Counted from the stretch's first letter, positions 1 through 11,035 are shown. The stretch: 64,000 bases of DNA from Chaetoderma sp. LZ-2023a (GCA_034401795.1 CM067367.1:78154079-78218078), one strand, 5' to 3'. The notes: generated from the sequence alone by a model not told the origin. A program made the numbers and translations.

Positions 1-155
1 CTGTAGCTTCCCCATGCCTGCAAGTTTAATATATTATCTGTATTGTGATTGTTAATTGTCAATTCTGTTATAGTAATTATTATTTATACTAATAACCATT
101 CTTAATTATATATTAAATATATTATTTATTTATACACGTATTGATCTATACCCTA

Positions 156-396
156 TTAACCATTTCATCCCTAAATCTGTTAACAATTTAAGGCACCCAA
201 AACTGCCCTCCGCAGTGGTCTTGATGAATGACCATTTGCAGGCTAAGAGAAGAGTACTTTTAGAAAATTTGGCACTGGAATGATGGCCTCGATAACTGAG
301 CCAGTCATTCCAGAGGTAAGTTTTCAAAAATAGTCTTGCCCTGGTCTATCCTGTCTATGAGAAATTTGAAATCAAATTTAATCATAAAAGGGTTAA
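156..396. repeat. Palindromic TTAA element, family P1
   Basis: It starts TTAACCATTTCATCC and ends AAAGGGTTAA, with TTAA at each edge. The middle is an imperfect inverted repeat around CTCGATAACTGAGCCAG, with arms carrying CACTGGAATGA and its complement. The same arms recur more than fifteen times in the window. TTAA targets and CC(C)TTT termini fit non-autonomous piggyBac-type elements; that assignment is inference. This copy is degenerate in its left arm. Confidence 0.75.
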
Positions 397-429
397 TGAT
401 TAAGAATTTAGATAAAAATCAAACATTTT

Positions 430-595
430 ACCCAGTCGCTGTCAATTTGTAGGTCAAGAGAAATCTATTTTTGAAAATGTACCACTGGAATGGCAGAATT
501 GGCAACTTTTTATTTTTCAAAATATTTTGAAAAAAGGAAAAGGAAATCAGCTGAAGAGGAAAATTCGCATCCCTGATTATAGGGTTAAATGAGTG
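430..595. repeat. P1 fragment fused to a second dispersed segment
   Basis: The left part (to about 495) is one P1 arm with the CACTGGAATGG word. From about 505 it switches to an AT-rich segment (ACTTTTTATTTTTCAAAAT ... GAGGAAAATTC) that returns at 10565-10640, again next to a P1 copy. It ends at GGGTTAA. The recurring junction suggests an older composite element and not two independent insertions. Confidence 0.5.
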
Positions 596-965
596 TATAG
601 GGGTCAATAGGTCAATATAACATTAATATATTGTACTCCTGTTGTATAATAATAATAGTCACTATATTTTCTATATTATTATATAATTATATTGTTATTA
701 TTTAATATAAGCCCAATCTTTTGGCTTCTCTCAAATTTCATTGGTTTAATTATTTTCACAGAACATATTTGACCGATGAAATCGTGGGATATATTAATGT
801 CTTCTTGGGAAGAGAATCTTCTCGAATAGGAAAGTTTAAAAAAATGTGATTGTTTGTTGTTTTATATCTGGTTAATGTTGATTATTAGTACCCTGCTTGT
901 CCTTAGTCATGATTGTATGCGTGTTATAAGGTCCTAATTGTTGAAAAATGAGTTTACCCTAATAA

Positions 966-1005
966 TAGGTTACCTGATTTTGAGCCCAGGTAACCTATTA
1001 TATAG
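966..1005. repeat. Short hairpin (TAATAGGTTACCTG arms)
   Basis: A 14-bp arm, TAATAGGTTACCTG, is followed after a short loop by CAGGTAACCTATTA. A similar hairpin with AGGTTACT / AGTAACCT arms lies at 22664-22711. No function is visible. Confidence 0.5.
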
Positions 1006-1057
1006 ATTATCACTTCATCAACAAAATTTTTACATGTAGCTCAATTTACAATGCTAC

Positions 1058-1151
1058 AGGAAAGTTGTTGAATATTTTGAAAATAGTTTGAATGGAAGAC
1101 ATTTAAATGGCAGCAATGGCTTCCAGTCAAATTATTTTCAAAATATTCAAC
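1058..1151. repeat. Palindromic core of family P2
   Basis: Arms GTTGAATATTTTGAAAA and TTTTCAAAATATTCAAC enclose a degenerate centre. This is the central hairpin of the P2 composite family, seen in fuller form at 14372-14785 and 26150-26535. Confidence 0.7.
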
Positions 1152-2136
1152 AGAATATAATAGTTCGTTATGCATCAGAAGTGTCCTGTATCTGGTCAGT
1201 ACATGAGATTTTTTATGGGTTAACTGCTCAATATTATGCTAAATGAAAAATCATTCATTCTAAAATTTTATGGACTAATTTATAAGCTACTGAGGTTGTG
1301 CTACCTCCTCACGTGTACAAAGGGATAAAATTAACAGTAGTCCGGCATCCCAAGGCTACAGTAGTAGAAATTGGCCAAGGATAGTATCATTGGTGACTGC
1401 CCAGTATTATTTCGAAGTCACTGTGCTCTGTCAAAATTTGACAGCTATTACTATGACCCAAGGGTCGCTGGTACCGTGGTACTGGATGTTGAAATCAATT
1501 TAAAAATTTGAAATTTTCTCAAGTTAAAAATTCTGTCACACGAGTTATCAAATTCAATGTATCGGCCGTCTGTCACATAGTTATATTTTAGTTAGTCTCT
1601 CTTTAGTCTTATTGTGTAAATATGAATTTAAAGATAGACAGACCCCTCTAAGCATCAACACGGTTTAAGGACGGTGGCCATTTTGAAGCCTGAAAGCCAC
1701 AATGCGAGGACACCTATACATTGTATAGAATAACCACTGATCCAATCTATAAAAAGAAATTAGGCATAAACAATTGTTGTATTTTATATGTATAGCTAAA
1801 TCTAGTTCAAGCATTATGTATTTTTCCTATAGCAAGCTAGCAAACAGTTACCACGATACCGTAGTACCCACAGTATCCTAGTACTGTACCTTAATTTGCA
1901 TTCATTCTACTAGAATGTTTATTGGTTTGGTACATGTGTACTATTGTCTCCTGTAATGGAATTTGCTTTGAAAGTTATGTTCTGGATAATTATCAACTTG
2001 TGCTTGTTAAGGATATATATGTGAACCACTCATGTAAGCAGAAATTATTTTTCTATTATTATTTTTCTTGTGCTTTTCTACTTTTTCTACTGTTCACGAA
2101 TTGCTCAGTTTATGCCCATTTTCATTACCAAGATTA
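1152..2136. other. No gene or repeat recognised
   Basis: AT-rich sequence. I see no exon-like reading frame, tandem repeat or element end. A word around 1350 (GGCTACAGTAGTAGAAAT) recurs at about 20107 next to the 3' end of the LINE, which hints at an unrecognised dispersed repeat. Confidence 0.5.
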
Positions 2137-2395
2137 TTTTTGAAAATTTGCCACTGGAATGACTGGCTTGATTATCGCGCCAGTCATTTGCGGTTGTAAA
2201 TTTTCTTTTAATCGTCATCATTTGTTCTACCACTGTACATTTCTCTGCAGACATCTGCAGAAGCCAATTTCGCCTAGCTTGGTCATTAACACTTTCAACC
2301 CTCCCATTCGTCCAAGAAAATTAAAATTCTCTCCGAAAATGTCCAAGAGAAGACTATATGTGAAAATCTTTCACTGGAATGACTGGCTCAGGTAT
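2137..2395. repeat. Two broken P1 copies
   Basis: At 2137-2210 a P1 core (CCACTGGAATGACTGGCT and a diverged return arm) is recognisable. At 2285-2395 only the left half of another copy remains, starting near ATTAACACTTTCAACCC and stopping after the central GACTGGCTCAGG. A stray right-arm word (CTTGGGTCTGCAAATGG) lies at about 2505. Confidence 0.55.
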
Positions 2396-2682
2396 TGTAT
2401 GAAATTGTATGAAAAGTAGGTCAGTGTCCGGGCCATCGTTTCACGTTTTCCCTGCATAGTATGCCTTCGGGAAGCATTCATCAGTAAATTTCAAAAATAA
2501 TCTCTTGGGTCTGCAAATGGATCCATCACTCAAGTATCTCACATCATAATCAAAGATGTCGCAATCAAAATGACTTAGCTCTGTCATGAAAATCTAAGAC
2601 TCATCAAAATTGTATGACTGAAATATCCTTGATGACATTTTCCAAGACCAAGGCCTTTTTGACCAGCATAAGGCTTAAAGGC

Positions 2683-2879
2683 TTAACCCTTACGATTCTG
2701 ATGTCATGATGTTATCTTTTACTGTGTCAATAGCAAAGAAACTGGTTTAGATTTTTTTTTAAATGTGATGGACAAGCACATCTTCCACTAAATTTGTTGA
2801 GAGATGAACACCACTTCTTCATCTTTAAAATTAATTTGAAAATTTAAAATTTTGACATCGTGTGAGTCGTAAGGGTTAA
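2683..2879. repeat. TTAA-flanked inverted-repeat element, family P4
   Basis: Bounded by TTAA and TTAA. Termini are CCCTTACGATTCTGATGTC on the left and, read inwards, CCCTTACGACTCACACGA on the right. The centre carries a diverged hairpin near ACATCTTCCACTAAATTTG. Other copies are at 14828, 16889, 27074, 40734 and 44933. TTAA plus CCCTT ends points to piggyBac-type mobilisation (inference). Confidence 0.75.
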
Positions 2880-2919
2880 TGGTCAGATGTGCTCGACCAA
2901 ATTTTTATAAACTTTGCTT

Positions 2920-3058
2920 TATGAATGTTCATTTTCAGGAAATGAGACTTGAAAAAAATGACTGGCTCGCAAATTACAAATTAAAATAGTCTTCTGTTGG
3001 CCAGCAAATTAACACCACTACAGATGCTGGTTTTGACTGGCTTGAACATTAAACGGTT
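2920..3058. repeat. P1 remnant
   Basis: A worn copy keeps AATGACTGGCTCG, a TAGTCTTCT arm and the right-hand tail (ACTACAGATGCTGG...TTGAACATTAAACGG). The return half of the palindrome is largely lost. Confidence 0.5.
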
Positions 3059-3363
3059 ACATAAATGTGTGAAAATCATAAGATGTCTGGAAATATTGTC
3101 TAAAAATACCTGAAAATGATCGAACAGTCCTAATCAATGAATCCACTTTTAGCTTTGCCCTGCCAATTTCTAGTTTAGCACCACCCATGCTTTGCACGTA
3201 TTGGGATCGATCTATATACTTTGAATCCTGAATTCTCAGAATCCCAATTTCAAGGAAATTATACAGGTAAGCTGTTGAATATTTTGAAACTAATTTGACT
3301 TGGTGCTGTTGCTGCAATAAGTGCCCAATCGAATTAGTTTCAAAATATTCAACAGAATGTTTA

Positions 3364-3968
3364 TTAAAGGATAATTAACCTCATCTCTTGATAACTATAC
3401 AGGTGATTTAATATGTCACTCATGAACTATGCAGTTAATTTCAGGCTTTTTATTATGCTGCTAAAGAAACATATTCAGGCTTTAGTAGCTAAATGTTTGT
3501 TCAATCTACACCCTATGATGGCTGTCATGATTTCCTTTTTAACCAATCACAAAAAACCTAGCGTTTCTGCCTCAGTATACGCTCAGTCATAGAGGTGTCA
3601 TCTATAGTTTGACAATGTGGTGTAAAAACAGCCATACAGGTAAGCTGTTGAATATTTTGAAACTAATTTGACTGGAAGTTGTTGCTGCCTTAGGCAGCAA
3701 CAACTTCCAGTCAAATTAGTTTCAAAATATTCAACGAGATTAGTACTACATAATAAAGAATATAATACATTGGCACTTAATGACATCACGCACTATCGCT
3801 TGAGGAGATGAAATGGCGACGATCGCTGTTTAACATTTACGCGATATTACAAAGCAGTTAACTGTGATACAGATAAGGGAATGTGACAGAATATGAATGA
3901 TATGGAATCGATAAACCATAGTCTATCGGTACAATACAACATTTGATATGAGTTTAGTATCACTTTAA
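3364..3968. repeat. TTAA-flanked element nested in a P2 copy
   Basis: Starts TTAAAGGATAATTAACC and ends GTATCACTTTAA; read inwards the two ends share TTAAAG.GATA.T. Removing it rejoins TTTATTAAA to TGGTAAAGACATAC as in uninterrupted P2 copies, which supports insertion after the host P2 copy. It carries its own near-perfect P2-type palindrome at 3644-3737, so at least three layers are stacked. Confidence 0.6.
3644..3737. repeat. Near-perfect P2 palindrome
   Basis: Two arms of about 44 bp are almost perfect complements, centred on GCCTTAGGC. This is the best-preserved P2 hairpin in the window and the one most likely to fold in a transcript. Confidence 0.85.
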
Positions 3969-4190
3969 ATGGTAAAGACATACAATTCGTACAACTTCAA
4001 GGAGTATTCCAAGTTCATGGCAGAGTATTTCTGTCAGTTATGATTGTGATGTTAACTTGTATGTGATGGAGTTGATTATGACATCATGTACTTGAGTAAC
4101 AGATTGGATTCATCCATTAAGTCCTTATACTAAATTTTCACTTTCTTCGAGACTAATACCACTGCCTATAGTACATACCTGTATATCCAT

Positions 4191-4390
4191 TTAACCGGCT
4201 GACTGCTGTGTTTTGGCAGACGACATATTCCAAGGGTTATATCTCTGAACTGCTCAATATTTTGAAAACAATTTGACTGTTGTAAGCCACCAACAATTTT
4301 CAGTCAAATTTTTTTCAAAATAATGAGCAACTCAAGAGATTTTGCCCATTGAAATTATTGTCTGGTGGCTTGCAGCAGCGAGAATGTTAA
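4191..4390. repeat. TTAA-flanked palindromic element, family P3
   Basis: Starts TTAACCGGCTGACTGCTG and ends CAGCAGCGAGAATGTTAA. The central hairpin contains AATTTGACTG...GTAAGCCACCAAC...CAGTCAAATT. Sister copies are at 8250-8458 and 9355-9564. The arms resemble P2, but the ends and the TTAA flank are different. Confidence 0.75.
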
Positions 4391-5504
4391 GGGGTTCAAA
4401 GCTAAAAGCATATATATATATATTGTCACAATGTTGTTATCTTTGTTGAATATCTCTAATAATTCCTATTAATATTATTTTTATTACTATGGTATACTGT
4501 GTTCTTTGTCGTTTTGATACTCAGAGATATTTATTGGTTTCTATGTTTATATATTAATATTAATTATTATATGCTAACAATTAATCGATATACTAATTTA
4601 TTGTTTCACACTAATTATTTTTATTATCGAAATACAGAGCATTTTGAAATAAATTGTATCTGTTAAAGCATAAGAGTTTCTAGCCTTCTGTTTTCAAATG
4701 TTCGTGATAAGAGTAGTAACATGAGATGGGTTTGACCGGTCAGTGTTGACCACCGAGTAAGTTGTCTTGAGAGGCTGTGGCCTTTGTCAGACAGTATAGT
4801 TTGGGGCTGTGCATTCGCAATGGATGAGGTAAGCATTTAAATGTTCATTTATTAAACGTTTAAATGAATTTTAGCCTTTCTCATCAGATGCTGCAATTTG
4901 CTAGTGACATAGTAACCTTCCTAATAACCAGGGGTCATTGTGTCCACATGCACTTATTCAAGAACGGCGTTGCTTTGTAACTTGGATCGCATAGCATCAT
5001 TAATATTAACACGCTATTATAACAGACTCGATACAAACTGGTTTTTAATTTATTTTCAATGTCCAACCATATATCAGTTTTCACATTCTACGGTTAATCG
5101 TAAAACCTGTCATTGGCCATGAATTACTAATGTACTTTAGTGCATCGGCATCGGAAGTGTTTTTTCTGCGACGTAATCTTCAAATTAACGTGATACCACA
5201 TCCTACCTAGTCAGCTTTTAAGATTAGTTTTCTTAGCAATAATTATAGCGTCAGCAGAAATTTTTAACCATGATGGCTATTTTGTATTACAAATTAGACT
5301 GACCCAATCAACCATAATCGTTCACACACCGGCGCTAAGCCACTCCCACTTGTGATCCGAAAGTGAGCCAATTGTGAGCATGGGCAATAGTTTATGCGTA
5401 GGTGGAAATGACGTCTTTAAAATATGTGCCATCTCTCGTCTCTTCCAGAACAAATTACTGTAATAATAACAGTTAATAATACTTGACCATATCCTGTCTA
5501 TTGT
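4391..5504. other. No gene recognised
   Basis: AT-rich stretch with a short TA run near 4411 and a diverged palindrome around 4836-4875 (CATTTAAATGTTCATTT...AAACGTTTAAATG). I see no conserved coding signal. Confidence 0.5.
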
Positions 5505-5960
5505 CCATTTTTTTGCTGGATGCCCATATGTCCGTCCGTCTGTCCATCCGTCTTTGCCTGTCCATCACTGCCAATCATTTCTTGTCAACGCAAATCATCC
5601 TACAGTTTAGTTATGATTCTTTTGAAACTTGGTAAGTGTTATCAATCACCACCTGAAGAGGTGTGTGTGTGTGTGTGTGCTATCCATATGCCTGGACATA
5701 TATCCATCTGTCCAGAATGTCTGTCTGTCCATCCATCTCTGACAATTATTTCTTGTCACTACAACTAGACTTCCCAATGGATTAACGTGAAATTTCATGC
5801 ACATTCATCTCTAAAAATCGTTTCTTGTCAACGTAACTCCTGATGTTTCCAATGGATTAACCTGAAATTTTGTACACAGAATCATTTGCATGTCGTGTCT
5901 GGAAAATTATTCATTACAGTTATCCCCCTTTACATATCTTGAAACCGATGCATAACTCAT
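5505..5960. repeat. Degenerate dispersed repeat with GT microsatellite
   Basis: Recurrent words CATTTCTTGTCAACGCAA, GTCCATCCGTCT and AATGGATTAACCTGAAATT appear two to three times with about 200-bp spacing. A (GT)n run sits near 5661. The same words return at about 6825-7450. It reads as a dispersed repeat with internal tandem units, not a gene. Confidence 0.5.
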
Positions 5961-6652
5961 GGATTCACGCAAAATTTCTTCATCTGATTGCTTTTGTTAC
6001 TACTGAAGTACTGATGGGATAATATAGCGACCATCTGGTTAATTATTACGTAGGTGGGAGACCATAGTAGACAATCTCATCCCGCTTGGTTGATTCAACA
6101 GGGTGCCATGCAATTTAGTTGGTGAATCCAATAGCTCTCTTTGGCCTTTGTCCACACAGACATGTCGTCGTTTGGGTATGATGAGAGAACTTGGATGATA
6201 CGATAGTGTATGCCAACATTGTTTTGTGCACCTTTTGCAAGTGATAAGGTACATGTAGATGATGTTGTGTAATTGCCAGTTTCCAGTTCTGCCGGTGGTG
6301 ATGGTGGGAATGGTTCTGCCTGGACCATATGTGACGTCTGGACCAGTGTCCTGGATCTTTGTATCCTGCCTGGACTGGTGTCCAGTTCTCCTGTAATAAC
6401 AAGTCTCAACAGTTTGTGAGATAATATCTTGTCTCTGGTTTGCTGCTTAATCTGCTTCTCTCGCTAGTGGAGGGCTGGTGCTGGGTGATGATATACGGAC
6501 AGTTTTGTCGGTGGCCATCTTGTTTCCAGTTTGGCCTGTTCATCAATGGCTTCCACTAGGTCAATAAGTGACCAACAGATCCTAATGACACCCTGAATAC
6601 CGAAATTGGTAATAGCTGATTGGTTTTGGATACAGCATTCAAAGCGTTTTTT
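5961..6652. other. No gene recognised
   Basis: Several overlapping minus-strand frames of about 100 codons cover 6095-6409. Their translations (histidine-rich, low complexity) resemble no family I know and no splice-bounded exon is evident. Confidence 0.4.
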
Positions 6653-6816
6653 CAGATTAGAATCTAATTACTACGTAAACGGTGTTGGTGGCTTTGAGCC
6701 TGACGTTATCTACTGTTTTGTAGATAAAAGTCTGACCTTCAGACTTTCATCTACAAAATAGTAGATAGTGTCATGCTCAAAGCCACTAACACTGTTTATG
6801 TAGTAATTAGATTCTA
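6653..6816. repeat. Long palindrome (AGAATCTAATTACTACGTAAAC arms)
   Basis: Arms of about 75 bp run from TTAGAATCTAATTACTACG to its near-exact complement ending TAGTAATTAGATTCTA, folding around TCTGACCTTCAGA. Only one copy is seen here. It has the form of a foldback MITE, but no target duplication is obvious. Confidence 0.7.
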
Positions 6817-7450
6817 GCGACCATCTCCGTCAGTCCATCTGTCTATCTCTTTGCCCATTTGTCTGTAATCATTTCTTCTCAATGCAACTCATACAGAAAG
6901 TTGGTGAATATTGCCAGTACATGTACCACTTGAATATATGCATGATCCTTTTTTGGCAAAATCCATCCATATTTGCCTGCATTCTCCCCTGAAACACATA
7001 AAATTCATCAACATTTTCTTTTTCGTGCCAAACCTTGAAGCATTTTGAACATATTCTCTCAATTCTTGTGCCACTGAATATATTACTTCAAGAGGCAGTG
7101 CTATGATTCCATTTCGAATACATCCATCCTTATTTGCCCGAGTTATCTCAATTGAGACATAAAATTTATCAAAATTGTCTAGCCTGGCTCAGATCTCAAA
7201 TAATTTTTAACCTTCACTCAGTTGATATATTGTATGGAAACAACTTGAAATGATGTGATTTTGGTGAAATATATCCATTTACACCAGAGTTATCTCACAT
7301 GACACTTATATTTGGTAAAAGTATGGTTGCTGCTAGATTGCTTGAATATATCTAGACATACTTAGTTCTAATTTGATTGCTGGATATCATGCGGGAAGAC
7401 GTCGGTTGCGATCATGTTTCAGCAAAATCTGTCCGGACCAGATCTCAAAG
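6817..7450. repeat. Degenerate tandem-unit repeat
   Basis: Units of roughly 130-150 bp share words such as ATCCAT(C/T)...ATTTGCC, GTTATCTCA..TGA.AC and AAATT.ATCAAAAT. The opening words repeat those at 5505-5960. No reading frame of interest. Confidence 0.4.
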
Positions 7451-7742
7451 ATGAGCCTATAATGTCCAGCTAGGCTGTGCTATTGTTTTACCAGTTTTTT
7501 AATAATACGAGCTCATCATTTATTTCATGTTCCTTGTTGATAATATAGATGTTGGAATGATACAAGCCCATTGATCCTCTTGTTTTCAAAATTAAACTGG
7601 TGCCGGGAATTCAGGTTTTCGGTTTCAAATCAATCCCAAAAGGCATAAAAGTGAGTAGAGCTTAGCTAGAAATGAGTTTCTCAATGTTACTATGAACTAC
7701 CTCCCTGTTATAACTCCCTTTTGTAATTAGCAATATGATGGA

Positions 7743-8250
7743 ATGAACCTTTCCAGAATACTGACGTCATAATCAGCTAAGCGGTGCGTCGGGTGACGTC
7801 ATAATCATTACGTCATAAATGATTCTATATGGCCCGTATTTAACTCTTAATAGTCTGACACATAAGAATTGTACATGTATTGCTCTACTATTTAATAAAC
7901 ATGGTGTTGAATATTTAGAAACCAATTTGACTGGGTGCTGTTGCTGCCATAGTTTAGTTTTCTGGAAATTCATAGTCGGGGCATTCAGGAATTGATCAAT
8001 CCCAACACGAGTGAGGTGTGGGTGGAGCTTAGATAGAGATGGGCGGGGCATAGCTAAAACTGGAAACGTCCATTGGTTCCAAGTTAAGCAATACTGGAGC
8101 TTATAGTATTAGTAAATGCTTTTTTCTCAAATCATACCGATTCAGGGAGTTCAGAGATCGATCGATCACAACACGATCGCGGTGTGGGTGGAGCTTAGCT
8201 AGAGATGGGGTGGGGGGGGGGGGGCATAGCTAAAAAATGGAAAGGTCCAT
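7743..8250. repeat. P2 composite element plus a second partial P2 tail
   Basis: The left end GAACCTTTCCAGAA is followed by GACGTCATAATCAGCTA, TAATAGTCTGACAC, half of the central palindrome (7905-7950), GTGTGGGTGGAGCTTAG and AGATGGGCGGGGCATAGC, ending GGAAACGTCCATT at about 8074. The right half of another copy follows (8120-8250), ending GGAAAGGTCCATT. CC(T)TTCC / GGAAAGG ends form the terminal inverted repeat of this P2 subfamily. Confidence 0.65.
8208..8225 (+). repeat. G homopolymer run
   Basis: A run of Gs interrupted once by T, inside the P2 tail where other copies read GATGGGCGGGGCA. The expansion looks like local slippage or a base-calling artefact. Confidence 0.6.
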
Positions 8251-8458
8251 TAACCATCTGACTGCCGAATTGTAGCAGACGACATTCCAGGGGTTATAAC
8301 TCTGGAACTGCTAAACATTTTGAAAACCATTTGACTGAAAGTTGTTGGTGACTACGGCACCAACAACTTTCAGTCAAACTGTGTTCAATATATTCAGCAA
8401 GTCAAGAGTTTTTGCTGATTGAAATTGTCTGGTGGCTTGCAGCAGCGAGACAAATTAA
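8250..8458. repeat. P3 palindromic element
   Basis: TTAACCATCTGACTGCCG on the left and GCAGCAGCGAGACAAATTAA on the right. The hairpin core reads ACTGAAAGTTGTTGGTG...CACCAACAACTTTCAGT. It abuts the end of a P2 copy; the two families often sit end to end here. Confidence 0.75.
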
Positions 8459-8569
8459 AACACTACCTAATGCAGCTATTCTAAATTAGAAATACACCCA
8501 GATGGTCAAGTTTGGTGATGATCCATCCAGTAGAACTTCAGTCATTGTGCAGACATGGAAGCATGGGTG

Positions 8570-9110
8570 GCCAGACACACGGATACGTGAACAAACAAGA
8601 GTTCCGCAAACGGTGCATAATATGCTACCATGATGACAAACCAACGAATCAGAGCTATCTTCCCGATACATAGTCTAGTTACCCTATGATCTTCCATAGT
8701 GAGGCAATAAACAGTAGCAGAGTTATCATTCACAAATCAATTTTCATGATTGCCACTGGTGGCCACATAGGATTTTGGATCACAGTCGATTCTGAAAGGG
8801 TTCCGCCTCCGACCAAGTCCAGTCATCTATGAAATCTCAACACGATTCGATAAATGGTGTCCACAAACCAATTTTCAAGATGGCTGCAGCTGGTGGCTGG
8901 TAGCCATAATAGATTTTGCATCATCATTGATTTTGACAGGTTTCTTCCTCAGACCAAGTCCAATCATCCTATGAAGTCTCAAAGCAGTCTGATAAATGGT
9001 AGCGGTGTTATCATGTGAAAAACACTCTGCCACCTGACTGGCCACCCAGGCACCTTCCCATAAATGCCATCACAAAATACACACACTAATTTTTTGGCAG
9101 GGTATAAAAA
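8570..9110. repeat. Dispersed repeat P8 with ~130-bp internal units
   Basis: About three diverged tandem units contain TTCTTCCTCAGACCAAG, CAATCATCCTATGAAG, ATAAATGGTAGCG and TTTTCAAGATGGCTGC. It opens CCGCAAACGGTGCATAAT and ends TTTTTTGGCAGGGTATAAA. The sister copy at 54775-55564 has the same order with better-preserved units. Confidence 0.65.
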
Positions 9111-9354
9111 AAGAAAATGCAATGTCAATAAATTTAACATCACTGAATTTATTTAATGCCCTCACAATTTTGAGTTGATATAAATATTTAATTTCACACA
9201 AACTTGTATTCCAAATTTAATACAGCCCTTAAAGCTCTAATAAATTTATAAAAGACAGAAATTTCAAATAAAATGGATTGTTTGCTACTTCATGGGCACG
9301 TTAACAAGAGGTGTAGATACTATTTTAGATTTATATTGCAATCGTCATATTAGT
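9111..9354. other. No feature recognised
   Basis: Short AT-rich stretch between two repeats. Nothing to report. Confidence 0.5.
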
Positions 9355-9564
9355 TTAACCGTTTGACGGCTGAGTTTTTGCAGACAACATTCTAGAGATT
9401 ATATTTCTCGATATGCTAAATATTTCGAAAAAATTTGACTGAAAGTTATTGGTGGCTAAGCCACCAACAACTTTCAGTCAAATCATTTTCAAAATATTCA
9501 GCAAGTCGAGAATTTTTGCTCAATGAAATTATTGATAGGTGGCATGCAGCACTGAGACAGTTAA
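9355..9564. repeat. P3 palindromic element
   Basis: TTAACCGTTTGACGGCTGAG on the left, GCACTGAGACAGTTAA on the right. The core hairpin (GACTGAAAGTTATTGGTGGC and its return) is well kept. It is the best copy for defining the P3 ends. Confidence 0.8.
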
Positions 9565-9849
9565 TCTCTAGTCTGGGCTGACTGGGTATTCTCGTATAAA
9601 AACACTACCTTCTCCGCCATGCCTGTTGGCTCTATCTCTTCTAGTTAGCTAATGTACCCATAAAGGAGACAATACTCCCAGATTTATTTGAAATGTATGC
9701 TTTTTATCAATTTATGAGTGTTACGGTAAATGTTTCACATACTTTCTAAGTCACTAAAACTAGTGATCGGTGCATGATTTTCCAAAATATATTCCAGCAA
9801 TGATCACAAATGTTTTTGCGATGCTAAACAGAGAAAATAGGAAAATCAT

Positions 9850-9962
9850 GAACAATTTGTTGAGAATTTTGAAAATACTTTGACTGCAAGTTGTTGCTGC
9901 CTATGTCAGCAACAATATGCAGCAACAGTTTCCAATCACAGTAATTTCAAAATATTCACCAG
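9850..9962. repeat. P2 palindrome, partly duplicated centre
   Basis: TTGAGAATTTTGAAAATAC and ATTTCAAAATATTCACC arms; the loop holds three partial copies of GCAGCAACA, suggesting slippage in the hairpin tip. Confidence 0.6.
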
Positions 9963-10564
9963 CTTTACGCTGATTTCCATTGTCACTGTTACCAGTGTGC
10001 ATACGTGCATGTGTACAGATCTGTGCCAGGACGCCACAGCCATCAAGACTTCTAACATGTCTATCATTGGTACATACATGTATTGAGATATCGATATATC
10101 CTTATTTTTCATGCCCTAAATAATGTGATCTTTAGCCTTTACCAGGGAAACATCACTCAAAACCACAGCTGAAAATTGAGTAATTCTATCATTCCACCAA
10201 CCCAGCATTAGAGCCCATAGAATAGAGTCAAGAAACCCAAACCAGAAACGTAAATTAACATTCTGAATTAAAGTTCATAGACATGATAGAAAGAAGAAGA
10301 ATAGAATCGACTAACAAAACATCATGGCTTGCGTGACTTAAACAACATCACCCGATTTTTTAATCAGGGTGCGAGAACTTTAAGAAACTAGAACAATCTT
10401 GTGACTTAAATGATACATGTATTTGCAGATTATCCCTTTAATCAAGCCAGCCAAGAACCAGGTATGAGAATGGTCTAAAGATAAAAAAGAGGAAATATCA
10501 GAGAAAAAGGAGGAATGTTACCTACACTACGAAAAATACATTTGTTTTGGGCCTTTCAGACAGA
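9963..10564. other. No gene recognised
   Basis: Nothing I recognise. The open frame at 9880-10086 is a read through the palindrome and its flank and has no family resemblance. Confidence 0.5.
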
Positions 10565-11035
10565 ACTGACCACTTTTTATTTTTCAAAATTTTTTGAAAA
10601 AATAGAAAATCAGCTGAAAAGAGGAAAATTCCCATCCCTAAGGAACAACTGCTCAAGCTGTCTAGAGCAATGTTCATTTGCAGAATAAGAGAAGACAATT
10701 TTTTTAATTTACCATTGGAATTCCTGGTCCGATAACTGAGCCAGTCATTCCAGTAGTACATTTTCAAAAATAGTCTCTTGGTCATGTTGACCTGAAATAG
10801 GCATTCAATAACCATTTAAATGGCAGGAAATATAAGGTATTTGCTTAATGAATGTCAATTTGCAGGTCAAAGACATTAATTTTGAAAACTTACCACTGGA
10901 ATGAATGGCTCAGTTATCGAGCCAGTCATTCAAGTGGTTAATTTTCAAAAATAGTGCTGTCTTGGTCTGCAAATGGACATTCATCAAGGCCATTGTAGAG
11001 ACAGGTTTTGGCCGGCTTGGCCATTAAGCTAGCAT
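10565..11035. repeat. Two P1 copies and the segment shared with 505-595
   Basis: 10565-10640 repeats the ACTTTTTATTTTTCAAAAT...GAGGAAAATTCCCATCCC segment seen at 505-595. A P1 palindrome follows (10655-10800, centre CCGATAACTGAGCCAG), then a second (10845-11027, centre CTCAGTTATCGAGCCAG). The end of the second runs into the TTAA of the next element. Confidence 0.65.

Larger units (their letters stand above)
3134..4121. repeat. P2 composite element, interrupted by another element
   Basis: The left end AATGAATCCACTTTTAGC and the right end GATTGGATTCATCCATT form terminal inverted repeats. The order inside matches other P2 copies: CCACCCATGC word, GGGATCGATC word, TACAGGTAAGCTG, central palindrome at 3262-3358, then TTTATTAAA...AAAGACATACAATTCGTAC. 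The body is split between 3364 and 3968 by a separate TTAA-flanked insertion. Confidence 0.65.
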
